DNA from: Anastrepha obliqua
Lineage: Eukaryota > Arthropoda > Insecta > Diptera > Tephritidae
Length of the DNA stretch: 64,000 nt
Direction of reading: 5' to 3'
Assembly: GCF_027943255.1 (NCBI RefSeq)
Contig: NC_072896.1
Coordinates: 33,382,501-33,446,500, forward strand
Part shown: piece after piece, positions 22,125-33,459 of the stretch
How positions within the stretch are numbered: position 1 is the first letter of the stretch
Layout of the letters: each line of letters begins with the position of its first letter
Program-made: the position numbers and the translations under genes
The notes under the pieces: model-generated
What the model was told of the DNA's origin: nothing
Seen by the model: only the letters and a program-made list of their open reading frames with translations
Database searches by the model: none

Positions 22125-22650
22125 ATAATTAGGATTATAATTATATTTGTAACTGTAACTGAACTTGTGGTTGTAATTGTAATTGTAATTTGTACAATAA
22201 ATTTAAATATTACTGTACTTGTAATTGTAATTTAGTAGTAACGGTATTATATTTTTAATTTTAATTGTAATTTGAAATTATTTGTAATTGTAGTTGTTGT
22301 TGACTTGTAATGGTATTGTACTTGTAATGGTAATTACATTTGTAATGGTAATTGTAATTTTAATTATTTGAAATTGTAGTGTAATTAAAATTGTTGTTGA
22401 CTTGTAATGGTATTGTATTTGTAATGGTAATTACATTCGTAATGGTAATTGTAATTTTTAATTATTTCAAATTGTAGTGTAATTGAAATTGTTGTTGACT
22501 TGTAATGGTATTGTTTTTGTAATGGTAATTGTAATTTTTAATTATTTGAAATTGTAGTGTAATTGAAATTGTAGTTATATAGTAATGGTGTTGTATTTAT
22601 AATGGTAATTGCAATTTTAGATGTAGTTCTAATTGTTATTATTATTGTTT
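22125..22650. repeat. Degenerate TAATTG hexamer array, right part
   Basis: Continuation of the array at 20440-20865. A longer period is visible: TTGTTGTTGACTTGTAATGGTATTG recurs near 22294, 22392 and 22490, about 98 bases apart, so a higher-order repeat overlies the hexamer. Confidence 0.8.
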
Positions 22651-24020
22651 TTTTTTATTTTTTTGCAATTCCAGAAAAATTAATTTTAACATAAAGAACA
22701 AAAATGGATGTTTATTTATATGACAGCCATCATTTATTTTATAATTTTCCATTTTATATCTTCGTACTAAAATGCGCTCCCGCAAATCATTATATTATTT
22801 TAATCAGCAAGTGGCCTATCAATTTTCATGCGTCACTAGCTCGCAAAAAGTCCAAAGCAATAAAATAAAAAAATTGGCTTTCACCAGTAAAAAATAACAC
22901 CTCAAATCTGCGCATAAAATACCTCGAGCAAAAAAAAAACGCAATGCAAAGAAAAGTGTTTGCCGACAACATCATTATCCTTTGTCAATATAAGCAAACT
23001 CACCCTTGAAAATACTCGTAAACCCATACATACAGACATAAATATTCATGCTCACACACACACGTATAACAATCACAGCTAAACACTCAATCCTTTTCAC
23101 GCCCACTTACAATCGACCGTTTACAGTCGGGCACAACCCACTCGCTTGGAGCCTCATCAATTTGTTTACTTATTCCACACTCAGTCCCCTCAATTGTTGT
23201 TCCACTCAAATACCTCACTCGCCATTCGTTTCGACCCTGCGGCTCCTCGTAAAAATGACGCACTTCATTGCCGATGCGCTCAAACGGAAACAATTGAATA
23301 TATTACAATAACAACAATAAGAAGTGTAGTAATAGTAATAGCGGCAAAAACAACAAAACAGCGTCAAGTAAACATAAATGCGAAAACAAAGCAAGAAAGG
23401 GCCAAAAAGTTGTAAGGATGTACAGGCACAAGTTGGAGCTTATTGCCAGCGTGTGAAGGAGGAGTGGGAGTGGGAGTTTGTGGAATTTATGTATTATTTT
23501 ACCGGCTATTGAAGGCACGTGCTCAGCATTGAGTAGCAGATTTATCTGATTTTAAGGTTCTTTTTCAAATTTGTGATGCTTCGCATTTTTTTAGCCGGAT
23601 AGTTGCTGTTGGATTTAAGGATTCTTTTATTTGCTTTGAAATGGATTTGATCCTTTATTTTCACTCCTTTTTATTGTCCCACAAGCAGAAATACTCGTAC
23701 ACAATCCATTCTCATATTCACATGTAATGTTTTGAACATATTTTTCTCATTTGCCTCACAAAAAACTAAAGCTTTCTTTACCTACTAGAGAAAATAGCCC
23801 TGTGAAGAAAATTTGGATTAGTGAAATAAATTTATAGTTTAATGTTACCGCTTATTCAAAAACAATTATGGTTTTATTTGGAAAAATTTCGAGCTCGTCT
23901 TTCAGCTGGTCTTACATAGGTACACCTCTTTTTCGCATAGTTCAAGTAGTGCAGAGTCTCCGACCGGTTTCGGTCCAACAACCCATGCATGAATTCAAAA
24001 GCCGGTGTGAAAGCGAGAAT
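22650..24020. other. Intergenic, no gene seen
   Basis: AT-rich with a short CA run at about 23054. Several open frames on both strands lack domains. Confidence 0.55.
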
Positions 24021-24029
24021 GAGAAATGT

Positions 24030-24305
24030 TGTATGTAGTAGAGCAAATCCGACGCAGAAAGTGGCGATGGATAAGTCACACGCTTAGAGAGCCATCAGAT
24101 AGTATCATCAGTGCCATTGTCACTCGATTGGAACCCGCAAGGGAGTAGAGGTCGTAGTGCGCAAAAGAATATTTAACGCAGGTTGATGTTGCGCCAGCTA
24201 GCAGATGCCGTTGGAACGGCGCAAAAACAATAGCTCAGAGCCGTACAACGATGAAACAGTCTTGTCGAGGACTTGTGCTCCCAAGCAGAGCGAAGGTAGG
24301 TAGGT
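24030..24305 (+). mobile_element. RTE-like LINE 3' fragment
   Basis: Collinear with 7990-8230: RRRKWRWISHTL, then SRLEPARE/RGR-like block and QNRTTMKQSCRGL, in shifted frames. It ends in a short GGTA repeat at about 24296-24304. Heavily decayed. Confidence 0.65.
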
Positions 24306-24309
24306 GTAA

Positions 24310-24960
24310 TGGTTGAATTACCATACTAGACTGACGCTCTCCAAGTAGTAAAGCGCCGTTTTGATAGCTTTATGAAACTTCCAACAGGAAGATATAATAT
24401 CTACAGCCAGCTAGAGCTATTTGTATTAAGAAGAAGTTTGAAGCGATTTAGATTAGCGCACTGCCCCAGGCTGTCAAAAAAGGAACACTCAGTGATCTTA
24501 ATTGTCTAGCTGTCAAACCCGGACATTTTCAGAGAAAGACCGTCTCCTTCTCTGAAAGGTCGCCAAAGCTTTCGCAATGGGGATTAAATGGTAAACCTAG
24601 CTTTTCTGTGATTGTCTGCGATCGTTCAATCCCCGGTAAACACAGTTACGAGTTTGGAAATTGAACGGCTGGGAGTCCCCAGTACTTTCTGAGTCCCGCA
24701 TCTATTGTACTAGGACCAAGGGGTTTTTGAAATAGCACACAAAGAAATGGAGCTCCATCTGTACTGGGCTTTTCTGAGAAATAAGTTGTGCAATTCCTCT
24801 TTGACAACAGTCAGGGGGATCTCGATGGCCCACCTTTCTGGGAAGCTCCTAAGCGATCCTCAGATCAGAGAAATGTTACCTGTTTACCATGTTTTCTAAA
24901 GAATTAGGACTGGAATTATCTGTCCGACTTCCGGATTGCTGTAGCGTTTACCAGGCAGAA
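24310..24960 (-). pseudogene. I-like LINE 3' end, copy A
   Basis: Reverse complement of the 16090-16530 region: one can read ELHNLFLRKAQ-like, KLVTVFTGD and LRSLSVPFFDSL-like blocks, then the 3' UTR motif CTCTAGCTGGCTGTAGAT at about 24399-24416. Multiple shifts. Confidence 0.65.
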
Positions 24961-24964
24961 CTCT

Positions 24965-25435
24965 TAGATAGTTATACCAAGATCAAAGGTTGCTCAGGAA
25001 TGCCTGACAGCTCTAGATGATATTTGTCTTCAAGGTCAGTCTTATATGGCTTTCGGGACATAGAGATATTGAAGCAAATTGCCAGACCGCTGAGCTTATC
25101 AGAAAGGGTGCTTGAAAACAGTGGTAATATTGGAATCCCTATCGCAACTTGCAAATTAGGAATAAAAAATAAGGCCAATATGTCATAGAGAGAAGAAAAT
25201 ACTTTTGTTATAACCAGGCTAATTTGGCCGCAAATAGTTAAGAAAAGGCCTGGAGATTTGCTAAACCTCTCAAGAGAAAACATCTCGAAGGCTGTGGCTT
25301 GTGCCGCCGGTCATTGGCTGTTAGGTAGGCACTCTTCAAGGCTAGGAGCATTGCATGATATTTTCTCATAAACACTACAGAAGTTGTAGAGACAAGGAAA
25401 AAACAGTAGACCACTTCCTCTGCACACGAAGAAAT
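24965..25435 (+). pseudogene. I-like LINE RNase H/C-terminal fragment, opposite strand
   Basis: The forward strand reads VSLIWLSGHRDIEANCQTAE, then GNIGIPIATCKLG, FVITRLIWPQIVKKRPGDLL and AVACAAGHWLLGRHSSRLG, and a knuckle start YRSCRDKEKTVDHFLC in shifted frames. It lies head-to-tail reversed between two minus-strand copies of another I-like element. Confidence 0.68.
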
Positions 25436-25920
25436 GGACTTCCATCTGTACTGCGCTTTCCTAAGAAATAAGATGTGCAATTCCCCTTCCTTTAACAACT
25501 CTCATGGGGATGCCGATGACCGTGAATAAGGTCTCTGAGGCCAATTCCGCCCCTCAGCGATTTCACTTTCTTCTATGCTCCTATGTCCTGGAACCCAGAT
25601 CAGAGAAATGTTACCTGCACACCCAAGAGATTCGATCGCCTCCTTACAAGAGTTGACCAGTTTGGATCTGCACCATGGCGCCGTTAAAATCTTGCTCGCG
25701 GCTTGACTATCGGATAAAGTGTTAATATCTGCTGTGAGAAGGCGAATGAACCCAGGAGATCTGGTTGTGCGCTGAGTTCGGGGCCAACCGCGTAAAAATC
25801 CTTTCCGAATGAAAAACAAAACAAAGCCTCGGATGATAACTGCTTCAATTTCTTATGCAACGAAGGAAATAAATTAAGGACTCTGGTAGAAGAATTTGCA
25901 ATTTGAATGTCTAGCACTTT
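25436..25920 (-). pseudogene. I-like LINE RNase H, copy B (broken)
   Basis: The reverse strand carries INTLSDSQAASKILTAPW, then SLGCAGNISLIWVPGHRSIE and the start of the C-terminal domain ELHILFLRKAQYRWKSIS (to about 25430). It closely parallels 15850-16180, so both belong to one family. It breaks just left of 25436, where the plus-strand fragment begins. Confidence 0.72.
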
Positions 25921-25929
25921 AATAGGCTG

Positions 25930-26800
25930 TCTCAGGTTGAAGTCTTTGTAGAAAAGAAAGCTGAAATCGCTACCTGTTAAAAAATGCTTTCAACCACGCA
26001 AGCTTAGATTTCGCTTTGTGCTGTTTACAGCTGTTTTCGACATGAAGCCCAAAATCGGCTTCGGTGATGGAAGCGAAAGACGGTAGAACAAAAGCTTGGG
26101 ATTTGAGAAAAATCGAGACACTTCAACGTTGCCTGCATTATTAATATCATAGTGGGTCATTTCAGGGTCATAAGGTTGCAAAGAAAAATCAATTTTGGCG
26201 CAGATGTTCAAAACCTTCAGTTCAACTTCCAAACATACTTCGGAAAATATCGCAATCAAATTGATGAATTTGTGACTGAAAAGAGAGTCTAACATCGTCT
26301 TGGATCACTGTCTTGTTAGAGATAATATTCATACTCGGTTCTGTATAGCAAAGATGGCATAACTGATGACGTTGGCAACGCTCAAGTTGAAAAGCTGTAG
26401 TAACAAGTTCTTGTAGGCTTATGAACGGTGACTAGGCTTGCGACTTACTAAGAATATCTAAATTACGGAGCCAGCTACGCATAGATCCGGCAGCAAGCGG
26501 GTCGAAGAAGTGCATGCAAGAACTTGTAAGCAGAACAGAAAATTGTGCGTGTTTTACTTTATTCACATGAAAGCTAGCCCCTGCGCCATTCAACGCAGAA
26601 TTCTCTAGCTCAAAGTCATACATAAGATTTGGTGAGTGACGGCAATTGTTAGAAACTGATTTTACTATTTGCGTGGCTTCAGATCTGGTAAAATTACAGA
26701 TTACAATACAAATCTTAACACTTACTAGATCGTGGAAAATACCGGTGGATTCCAGAGGATTCACATTTAAGTGTATTGGAGCGATTACACATCAACTGAT
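25930..26800 (-). other. Unassigned; two domain-less open frames
   Basis: The reverse-strand frames 25990-26295 and 26432-26764 are longer than most background frames and are in mixed-composition DNA, but I recognise no domain. They could be a decayed gene or a transposon segment. Confidence 0.3.
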
Positions 26801-27338
26801 CCAATAGCTTCGACATTGTCGTCAAATCTTCTTAAAATTGGTTTATTTGTAGGTTTGCGTATAATAAGAAGTGAACTGAAAAAGTTTTGAATAATATTAA
26901 ATAATTTTGAGACTTATGCAATGTTCAAAATTTTGGTACAAAGTTTTAAAAGTGAAACATCTTTTGTTCTTTTTAGTATTCTTTAAATTTTTGAAGTGAA
27001 ACTTCTTAGGCATCGATGGACGAGCGAGAATGGAGAGTAAAATTACTAGGCCATGCACCGTTTTGGGCATTTCCGTTCCGCGAGAGAGAAAAAAGATATA
27101 ACGAAGAGGAAAAGGAGAGAGAAAGCTATACCTTATATATGTATATCTTAGGTATACTTTAGGCTCCCTTTCCTGAGTTTTTCCTTGTGGTTGCTAATTT
27201 CTAGTGAGAAAGAACACTGCCTACTTTTTGGCGCTTGTTTGGTGGTGCAAACTTGTAGCAAATATATTTTTGGTGCCTACTTTTTGGCGTTTATTTCCTA
27301 TAAAGTGCTATCCATTCCGGCGTCGGATTTATTGGTAT

Positions 27339-27657
27339 ATATTATAATATATATATTATATAATTGGCGCGTACACCCTTTTTGGGTGTATGGCCGAGCT
27401 CCTCCTCCTATTTGTGGTATGCGTTTTGATGTTGATCTCAACAGTTTCAAGCCGACTCCGAACGGCAGATATTTTTATGAGGAGCTTTTTCATGGCAGAA
27501 ATACACTCGGAGGTTTGCCATTGCCTGCCGAGGGGCGACCGCTATTACAAAAAACTTCTTCTTAATTTTTGATCTTTCACCGAGATTCGAACCGACGTTC
27601 ACTCTCTGAATTCCGAATGATAGTCACGCCCCAACCCATTCGGCCACTGCGGCCGCC
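27339..27657 (-). mobile_element. tRNA-derived SINE, copy S2 (full length)
   Basis: On the reverse strand the element opens with a tRNA-like head (about 27657-27577) containing an A-box-like TGGCCGAATGGG and a B-box GGTTCGAATCT, the RNA polymerase III internal promoter. A body with TGGCAAACCTCCGAGTGTAT and GCTCCTCATAAA follows, then an ACACCC hairpin-like segment, and a TA-rich tail (27339-27362). A 7-bp target duplication TTGGTAT flanks it (27332-27338 and 27658-27664). The head most resembles a class II (Ser/Leu-type) tRNA. It shows no coding capacity and would depend on a LINE partner. Confidence 0.85.
27577..27657 (-). promoter_or_regulatory. SINE Pol III promoter (tRNA-like head)
   Basis: The A-box-like and B-box motifs are about 45 bases apart and positioned as in tRNA genes. 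Stem pairing is poor and the sequence runs on into the SINE body, so this is not a functional tRNA gene. Confidence 0.7.
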
Positions 27658-28019
27658 TTGGTATTGCCTTGCGGTAATTTGTGCCGTTGCTGCGGTCCTG
27701 GAATCGCTGCGTTTGTGCGGGTGATAAACGTTCGGAGTAGTGCGCGTTGTTGCCACGGTTTGTGTCCGGTGTTTACCTACACCGGTCGACCCTTTTCCGT
27801 TATTTGTAAATTTCGTCTATTTGTATTCTCTGCAAATGTTGTGAATTCATTTAGATATATATTCTTTCTCTCTCCCTCTCATTCTCTCTCGGGTCTCTCC
27901 CTCTTTCTTTGCCTGCTTTGAAAGTCTCACTTCTGTTATGTGTACTACGCTACACGCACGTTTTTTTATAATTTTATGTTTTATAATACAACATTTTTCG
28001 GAAAAAATTTAAATTTTTG

Positions 28020-29150
28020 TAAGCTACTTTTTAACCTGCAATTTAATAGTTACTTGTTCATAGTGAGTTTATAGCCACTTTATACTTACTTCATTACCTG
28101 CTCATTAGCCGGGTCGATTTGTGGGGAGGCAAGGGATCAAAATAAGAAACTTTGCCGAAGCAACCATACCTCTAAAACGAATTCTGATCTCCCCCAATTT
28201 GGGTCGAACTTTTTAGTTTCTTTTTTCATGTAAAGGCCAAAAATGATGATATTTTGAAATGATTGTATGGGGGGTTCCCAGGGGAGTTCGATTGGAGCAC
28301 TCTAAATGGGTCAAAGTGGAATTTTTCGTTCGACCCAAATTGGGGGACATCAGAATTCGTTTTAGAGGTTTGGTTCCTTCGGCAAAGTTTCTTATTTTGA
28401 TCCCTAGAATACGATTTTCACAGAGCAATGAGCGATTTTTAAATCGACCCGCCCTACTGCTCATAATCCAGTTCAGATCTATTTCATACCCAGTTCGTTA
28501 CCACTTCATATACAGTTTATAACCACTTCAGTCAGTTCCTAAGTAGTTCTTGTCTAGTTCCCAATCAACTTATAACCAGTTCATAATCATTTAATATCCG
28601 GTACATAGCCAGCTTAGTTGCAGTTCATATCAGTTCATAGACAGTTTGTAGCCATTTTATAACCAGTTCATAATCATTTCATGAGCAGTTCTTGGGTAGT
28701 TAATAGCAGTTCATAACTATTTTATATCCAGTACACAACTATGTAGAACTGAACCGCACCTAATCATAATCAGTTCATAGATAGTTTGTAACCATTTCAT
28801 AACCAGTTCGTAACCATTTCATAACCACATAACAGTTCATAAGTAGTTCTTGGGTAGTTCACAATTAACTTATAACCAGTTGATACCCAGTTCATAACCG
28901 GTTTAAAAGTACTTCATGAGTTGTTCAAACCAGTTCATAACCATTTTTTATCCAGTACCCAACTAACTTAGGTGCAGCTCATAACGAGTTCATATACAGT
29001 TTGTAACCACTTCATTACCAGTTCATAACCATTTCATACCCAGTTCGTAACCTTTTCATACCCAGTTTATAACCACTTCATAACCAGTTCATATGGAGTT
29101 CTTAAGAAGTTCACAATCAACTTATATATCCAGTACAAAACCAGTTTTAT
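28020..29150. repeat. Minisatellite, ~11-bp unit CCAGTTCATAA
   Basis: Dozens of imperfect copies of AGTTCATAACC and relatives (CATTTCATAACC, AGTTTGTAACC). The array starts near 28020 and runs from 28460 to about 29150 after an inserted foldback element. Noncoding. Confidence 0.85.
28111..28450. mobile_element. Foldback element with long inverted repeats
   Basis: The left arm 28111-28215 and right arm 28323-28450 are reverse complements, with outer ends GGGTCGATTT and AAATCGACCC and shared blocks GATCAAAATAAGAAACTTTG and CCCCAATTTGGGTCGAAC. The loop is about 108 bases. The right arm is longer because of a segment missing from the left. CTGCTCAT occurs on both sides (28098-28105, 28457-28464), a possible 8-bp target duplication within the minisatellite. 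No coding capacity. Confidence 0.85.
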
Positions 29151-29159
29151 TTCACTGCA

Positions 29160-30050
29160 GTGTACTTTTGCTCTGTGTATGTGTTTTGTTATTGGTTTTT
29201 GTGCGCGCATTTGTAAACATAATAAATAAATATTTACAAAGGATATATTTCAAGATACATATTAACATATTTTCACATCCGTTCACATGTATTTGTGTAT
29301 ACTGCTTTTTTCACAATATAACTTTTAACAGTTTTTTTATCCGATTTGTGGGCAACGTTGCGTATGAGTAGCTTTCAGTTGGTTTCCGGCCGATTGAGTG
29401 GATAAACAAATGAATTGATGGCAATATTACTAGTGCATATGCATATGTATGTATGTATTTGTGCAGGCATGCATATAGTTTTAGAGATTTATTTATGCGA
29501 CATACACAGGTAAAAGTGAGATTAGCAAGAGATTTATGTGCCCCGTTGTTTGTTTGCCCTTTTGGGGCACTTTAAATTAATAAGTGCTGATTGCCTTTCA
29601 TGCTGATTTAGGGTAGGGTAGCATATTGTAGTTCATTTAGCGTTTTTCATTTTCTTACACTACACTAACTTAACAAATTTGTTTGGTAGTTATTTTTCAA
29701 TCAAATTTGAGTGGTTGAGAGTTTTTTGTACTAGAAAAAAAAAATCTGTCCATTTATGTGTAGAAGCACTGCTTCAGATTATACGGCATGTTTTTGTTTT
29801 TGCGCATATGGTTTTTAATATTTAATCTCGGGGATAAAAAAGTTACTTGAGCGTAATAATGGTAGCTGCGGTCGTTCTACACATAAATTTAGCTGCTTAT
29901 AAAGAGTTTTTTAAAAAGTCTATTGGAAACGAAATAAATAAGTTATTCATATAAAAACTAATGAAATCAACATAGGTAAATATATACTATAAGAGTAAAG
30001 TTTAGTAATTATTAACGAAAAGTGATATCCGACAGATATTTACTATGACC
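29160..30050. other. Intergenic, no gene seen
   Basis: AT-rich with scattered ATGTATGTATG-type microsatellites (about 29440). No domain recognised. Confidence 0.6.
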
Positions 30051-30880
30051 CTGGTTACAGGTGCCCGGTCATCTTAGTGATATCATCTCTGGGTAGCTGG
30101 GTTAGTTTGATATGCAGCTTTAGCTTTTCCATATTTTTAGATGACATCACTTTTTCGCTCCCGAAGCCTTCCTTGGTAATATTTAACAGTGTACGCTTGG
30201 CTGATTGATGGATAACTATATTAAGCGGTGTCAGCTCAAGCATCCCCTCCATCGCAGCTGTAGGGCAGGTCCGCATCGTTCCCGTGTTGCATACGCTTAC
30301 TAAGCAGTGGAGCTTAGTTAGCGCTTCCCGCACTCTCGAGAGCGTAACTCTCGATGCCCAAGCGACCGCTCCGTATGTCACCATTGGTCTTATTATCATA
30401 ATGTACATCCATCTCCGGATACTTGGGCTACAGTCCCAAGGTTTTCCTGCTAGACGTTTGCAGATCATGAGAGCCTTTGTTGCTTTGGACAAGATTGGGT
30501 CAGCATGCCTCTTCCAGTTAAGCTTGCCATCCAGCACAAGATCAAGATAGATACATACCTTCGTTGACCAAGACAATAAGACCACGTCTATGCTGATCCC
30601 TTTCATTCCTGATAAAGCTCTTTTCCTGGTGAAAGGGATGATGGCTGTTTTATATCCAGACGGGTTTATATCCAGACCTACCTACATATTTTGGTTAAAG
30701 CTCTGTGCAGTATATCGCAAAGAGTCTTCTCGCACCTGCCTCTCGCTATAATTACAATGTCCGTTGATAGTACTGACCCCTTTTGCGGTTGCAGCAATCC
30801 TTATCTGTAGCAGAGACTCTATATCCATCTGCAGATGGCTCCCTGCACGTTTCTCTTTTCTAGTGCGTGACATTATCAAA
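30050..30880 (-). pseudogene. I/LOA-like LINE reverse transcriptase 3' part (broken)
   Basis: 5' end on the right. 30682-30879 reads GVSTINGHCNYSERQVREDS; then, across a break, GLDINPSGYKTAIIPFTRKR. 30055-30606 carries YLDLVLDGKLNWKRH (RT thumb), TYGAVAWASR, LHCLVSVCNTGTMRTCPTAA and LELTPLNIVIHQSAKRT. This is the RT-to-RNase H connection of RNase H-bearing LINEs. No RNase H follows, so it is truncated on both sides. Confidence 0.75.
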
Positions 30881-30884
30881 ATTT

Positions 30885-31900
30885 CTACAATGATTTATAG
30901 TATGCAGTTTTATGGACCATGAAATTTTAGTCTAACAAAGTGCGTGTTTGAATTTGCTAAAAAATCTCTTTGATTTTATATAATTTTTTCTTTCTCTTGA
31001 CTGAGTTGCGTATTTTCCAGATACAAAAAGATGTCTGGCGGAATTTTTTAATTCTTGTACAAAAAGTGATAAAAATAAAAACCATTTACAATAAAACAAA
31101 AAGAAAAAATAATCAAAATTGGTCGAAGTCTTCATGTGCTATGATTTTGTCACGAGGTGTTTATTATACCAGGTTTTCCAACTGCGGAGTAAAAATATTA
31201 ATTCTGCGCGAAAATTTCTTTAGCTTGAAAATGCTCCGCGAATTAACACTTTTGAAAAAAGTTTCTCACTCTTTTAAATGCGCTAATGAATTATTTCTAA
31301 TCTCTCATTTTAATGCCAATCAAATATATCGTCAGTTAATTTTTGATGATTTTTGGAAGTTATTTTTCCTTTGCTGTAATATGGGCTCCTTTTTGCAATA
31401 AACCATCTGCCTATCTATGTAAATATGCTCGATTATTTGATTCGTTTGTTTTTAATTTCCTGATTATTAAATGCTTACGGCCGGATATTAGCATAGCTAT
31501 TACAAATTTTCAGGTCATTATGAAATAAATTTCCCAATTTATCAAGCCAAAAAATAACCTAATAGCTTCTAAGCCCTTTTGCGCTATTAGCGTTATTAAA
31601 ATGCATAAAAATCAACGATGAATGAAATGCGACAAAAAAGTATCCGCATATCATTATATTTAAAAAAACAGATGCGTTTCTGAAAGCTAAATAGCTTAAT
31701 AGCCTAAAAATATTATGTATAATAATTTTATATATTTTAATTAAATTAGGCCACTTAAAGCGTGAAAAAGTGGGCGTTGGCTTTGCAGAGTAATATTTGA
31801 GGTGGACAATTACGTTGACGCATGTGCATGTGTGTGTGTTTATATACATACGTACAGCTACTCTCCATTGAAATCTGATCGCTGACACATAAAGCGTCGC
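30885..31900. other. Intergenic, no gene seen
   Basis: Very AT-rich. The 143-codon frame at 30970-31401 is rich in F, K, L and N with no domain and is probably chance. Confidence 0.6.
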
Positions 31901-32147
31901 TTAAGGGGTCCCGGTGGCCTACAGCTTGAAAATTTAGGGAATTTTCAAGAATTTTGTTTTACAATAAAAAAATGAAAAACGATATTTTAATTTTTTAGTA
32001 TTTTTATTTAACTAATTTTGCATACATCAATGAAACAAATTATTTTTTTTTATTTTAATAATTTTAAAAATGACGCTGAAGTTGACCCTCCCGAAAAATT
32101 GGACCTGGACGGTGTTGTCAATTTTGGCTTTTCTATTTATCTGAAAC

Positions 32148-33394
32148 TAATGTCCTCTGCATCGTATCAATGAATATGCAGAGACCATTATTGAAGACTA
32201 TCAGTGTGGATTCCGCAAGGGAAAATCCACAGTCGACCAGTGCTTTGTCCTCAGTCAAATCTTTGAAAAACTCCACGAATATGAAAATGATATTCACTGC
32301 CTTTTTATAGATTTCAAACAAGCGTTTGATAGCGTCAGGAGAGATAAAATTTTTTACGTACTGCTTAGCCTAGGAATTCCAGCAAAACTTATAAGGCTAA
32401 TCATCGTTACGCTCACGGATACAAAAGCAAAAGTAATCATCCAAGGGAAGCTCACAGAGTCATTCGCAATTGAATCTGGTGTCAAACAAGGTGATGCACT
32501 ATCCTTTGCCATATTCAATTTGATGCTGCATTTTGTTATAAAAGAAGTCAACAAAGGTGGTACATTACTAATTAATACAACGCAAATATGTGCCTATGCA
32601 GACGATATCGCCATTCTTTCGAGGAACACGAACGACTTAAATGAAACCTTTTTAAAAATTGACAAAATTGCCAACGACATTGAGCTCTTCGTTAACGAGT
32701 GTAAAACGAAATACATAGTGAAATCAAGACGGCACACAAATGCTCAGAATCTTCATGTAGGTGCATATACTTTTGAAGCCGTGCAACAATTTAAATATCT
32801 AGGTGCTATGTTCACTTGTAACATTCACACGGTAACACAAGACCCGCAATCAAAGATCGCGTCAACGCCGCCAATAGAGCGTACTATTTACACCTTAATT
32901 TGTTCAGGTCTCGTATTTTATCTAGATCTACGAAGCTGACCATGTATAAAACTCTAATACGACCAATTTTGACCTATGGTTGCGAGGTGTGGACTATGAA
33001 AATTAATGAGAGTGCGCTTATTGCTAACTTCGAAAGGAAAATTTTAAGGAAAGTGTTCGGACCCATTAAAAATGAAGATGACAGCTACAGAATAAGGTAC
33101 AACTCGGAATTGAAGGAACTTATCTAAGACGAGACAGCTGTGCGTTTTGTAAAGGCGCAGCGTATGCAGTGGCTAGGTCACGTGCTCCGTATGCCTGCTG
33201 AATCCGCTGTAAGGAAAGCTATGACTGGAAAGATAATTGGTGCGAAGGCGAAGGAAAGACCAAGAAACCGATGGATAGACGCAGTAGGAAGCGATCTCAC
33301 AGCAATGGGAATTCGCAACTACGAAGGAAAAGCAAGCAATAGAACACTTTGGAGGAGTTTTGTGAAGGAAGCTTTGATGCTGTGAATGATGATG
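32148..33394 (+). mobile_element. RTE-like LINE insertion in T2 (5'-truncated)
   Basis: Flanked by an exact 13-bp target duplication ATTTATCTGAAAC at 32135-32147 and 33395-33407. The 3' end is TGAATGATGATG, the short-trinucleotide tail seen in RTE-type elements. It contains an RT body and C-terminal domain, described separately. Confidence 0.85.
32155..33385 (+). pseudogene. RTE-like reverse transcriptase (broken)
   Basis: Starts inside RT with DYQCGFRKGKSTVDQCFVLS and LFIDFKQAFDSV, then GVKQGDALSFAIFNL and the catalytic block CAYADDIAIL (about 32592-32621) intact, KYLGA, and LIRPILTYGCEVWTM after a frameshift near 32850-32920. A stop at 33125-33127 ends that frame before ETAVRFVKAQRMQWLGHVLR and RPRNRWIDAVGSDL (33140-33385). 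The endonuclease and RT N-terminus are missing. The catalytic core is readable but the chain is broken in at least two places. Confidence 0.82.
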
Positions 33395-33459
33395 ATTTAT
33401 CTGAAACACAAAAGCCAAACCAATTATTAATCAGTACGATTGTAACTACATATGTCCCG

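Larger units (their letters stand above)
26985..27950. mobile_element. Candidate inverted-repeat element, interrupted by a SINE
   Basis: GAAGTGAAACTTC near 26993-27005 faces GAAAGTCTCACTTC near 27919-27932 in inverse orientation. Inside are purine-rich tracts, two copies of CTACTTTTTGGCG (about 27220 and 27277) and a pyrimidine-rich right part. No coding region. Removing the SINE leaves about 640 bases. The family is unknown to me. Confidence 0.4.

Noticed and set aside
27577..27657. Possible tRNA gene on the reverse strand
   Set aside because: A- and B-box motifs are present but stems pair poorly, and the sequence is continuous with a retroposed SINE body flanked by a target duplication.
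28460..29150. CRISPR-like regularly repeated array
   Set aside because: Short imperfect 11-bp units without unique spacers in an animal genome; it is a minisatellite.
30970..31401. 143-codon forward frame
   Set aside because: Very AT-rich DNA, amino acids dominated by F, K, L, N and I, no domain, no splice context; chance frame.
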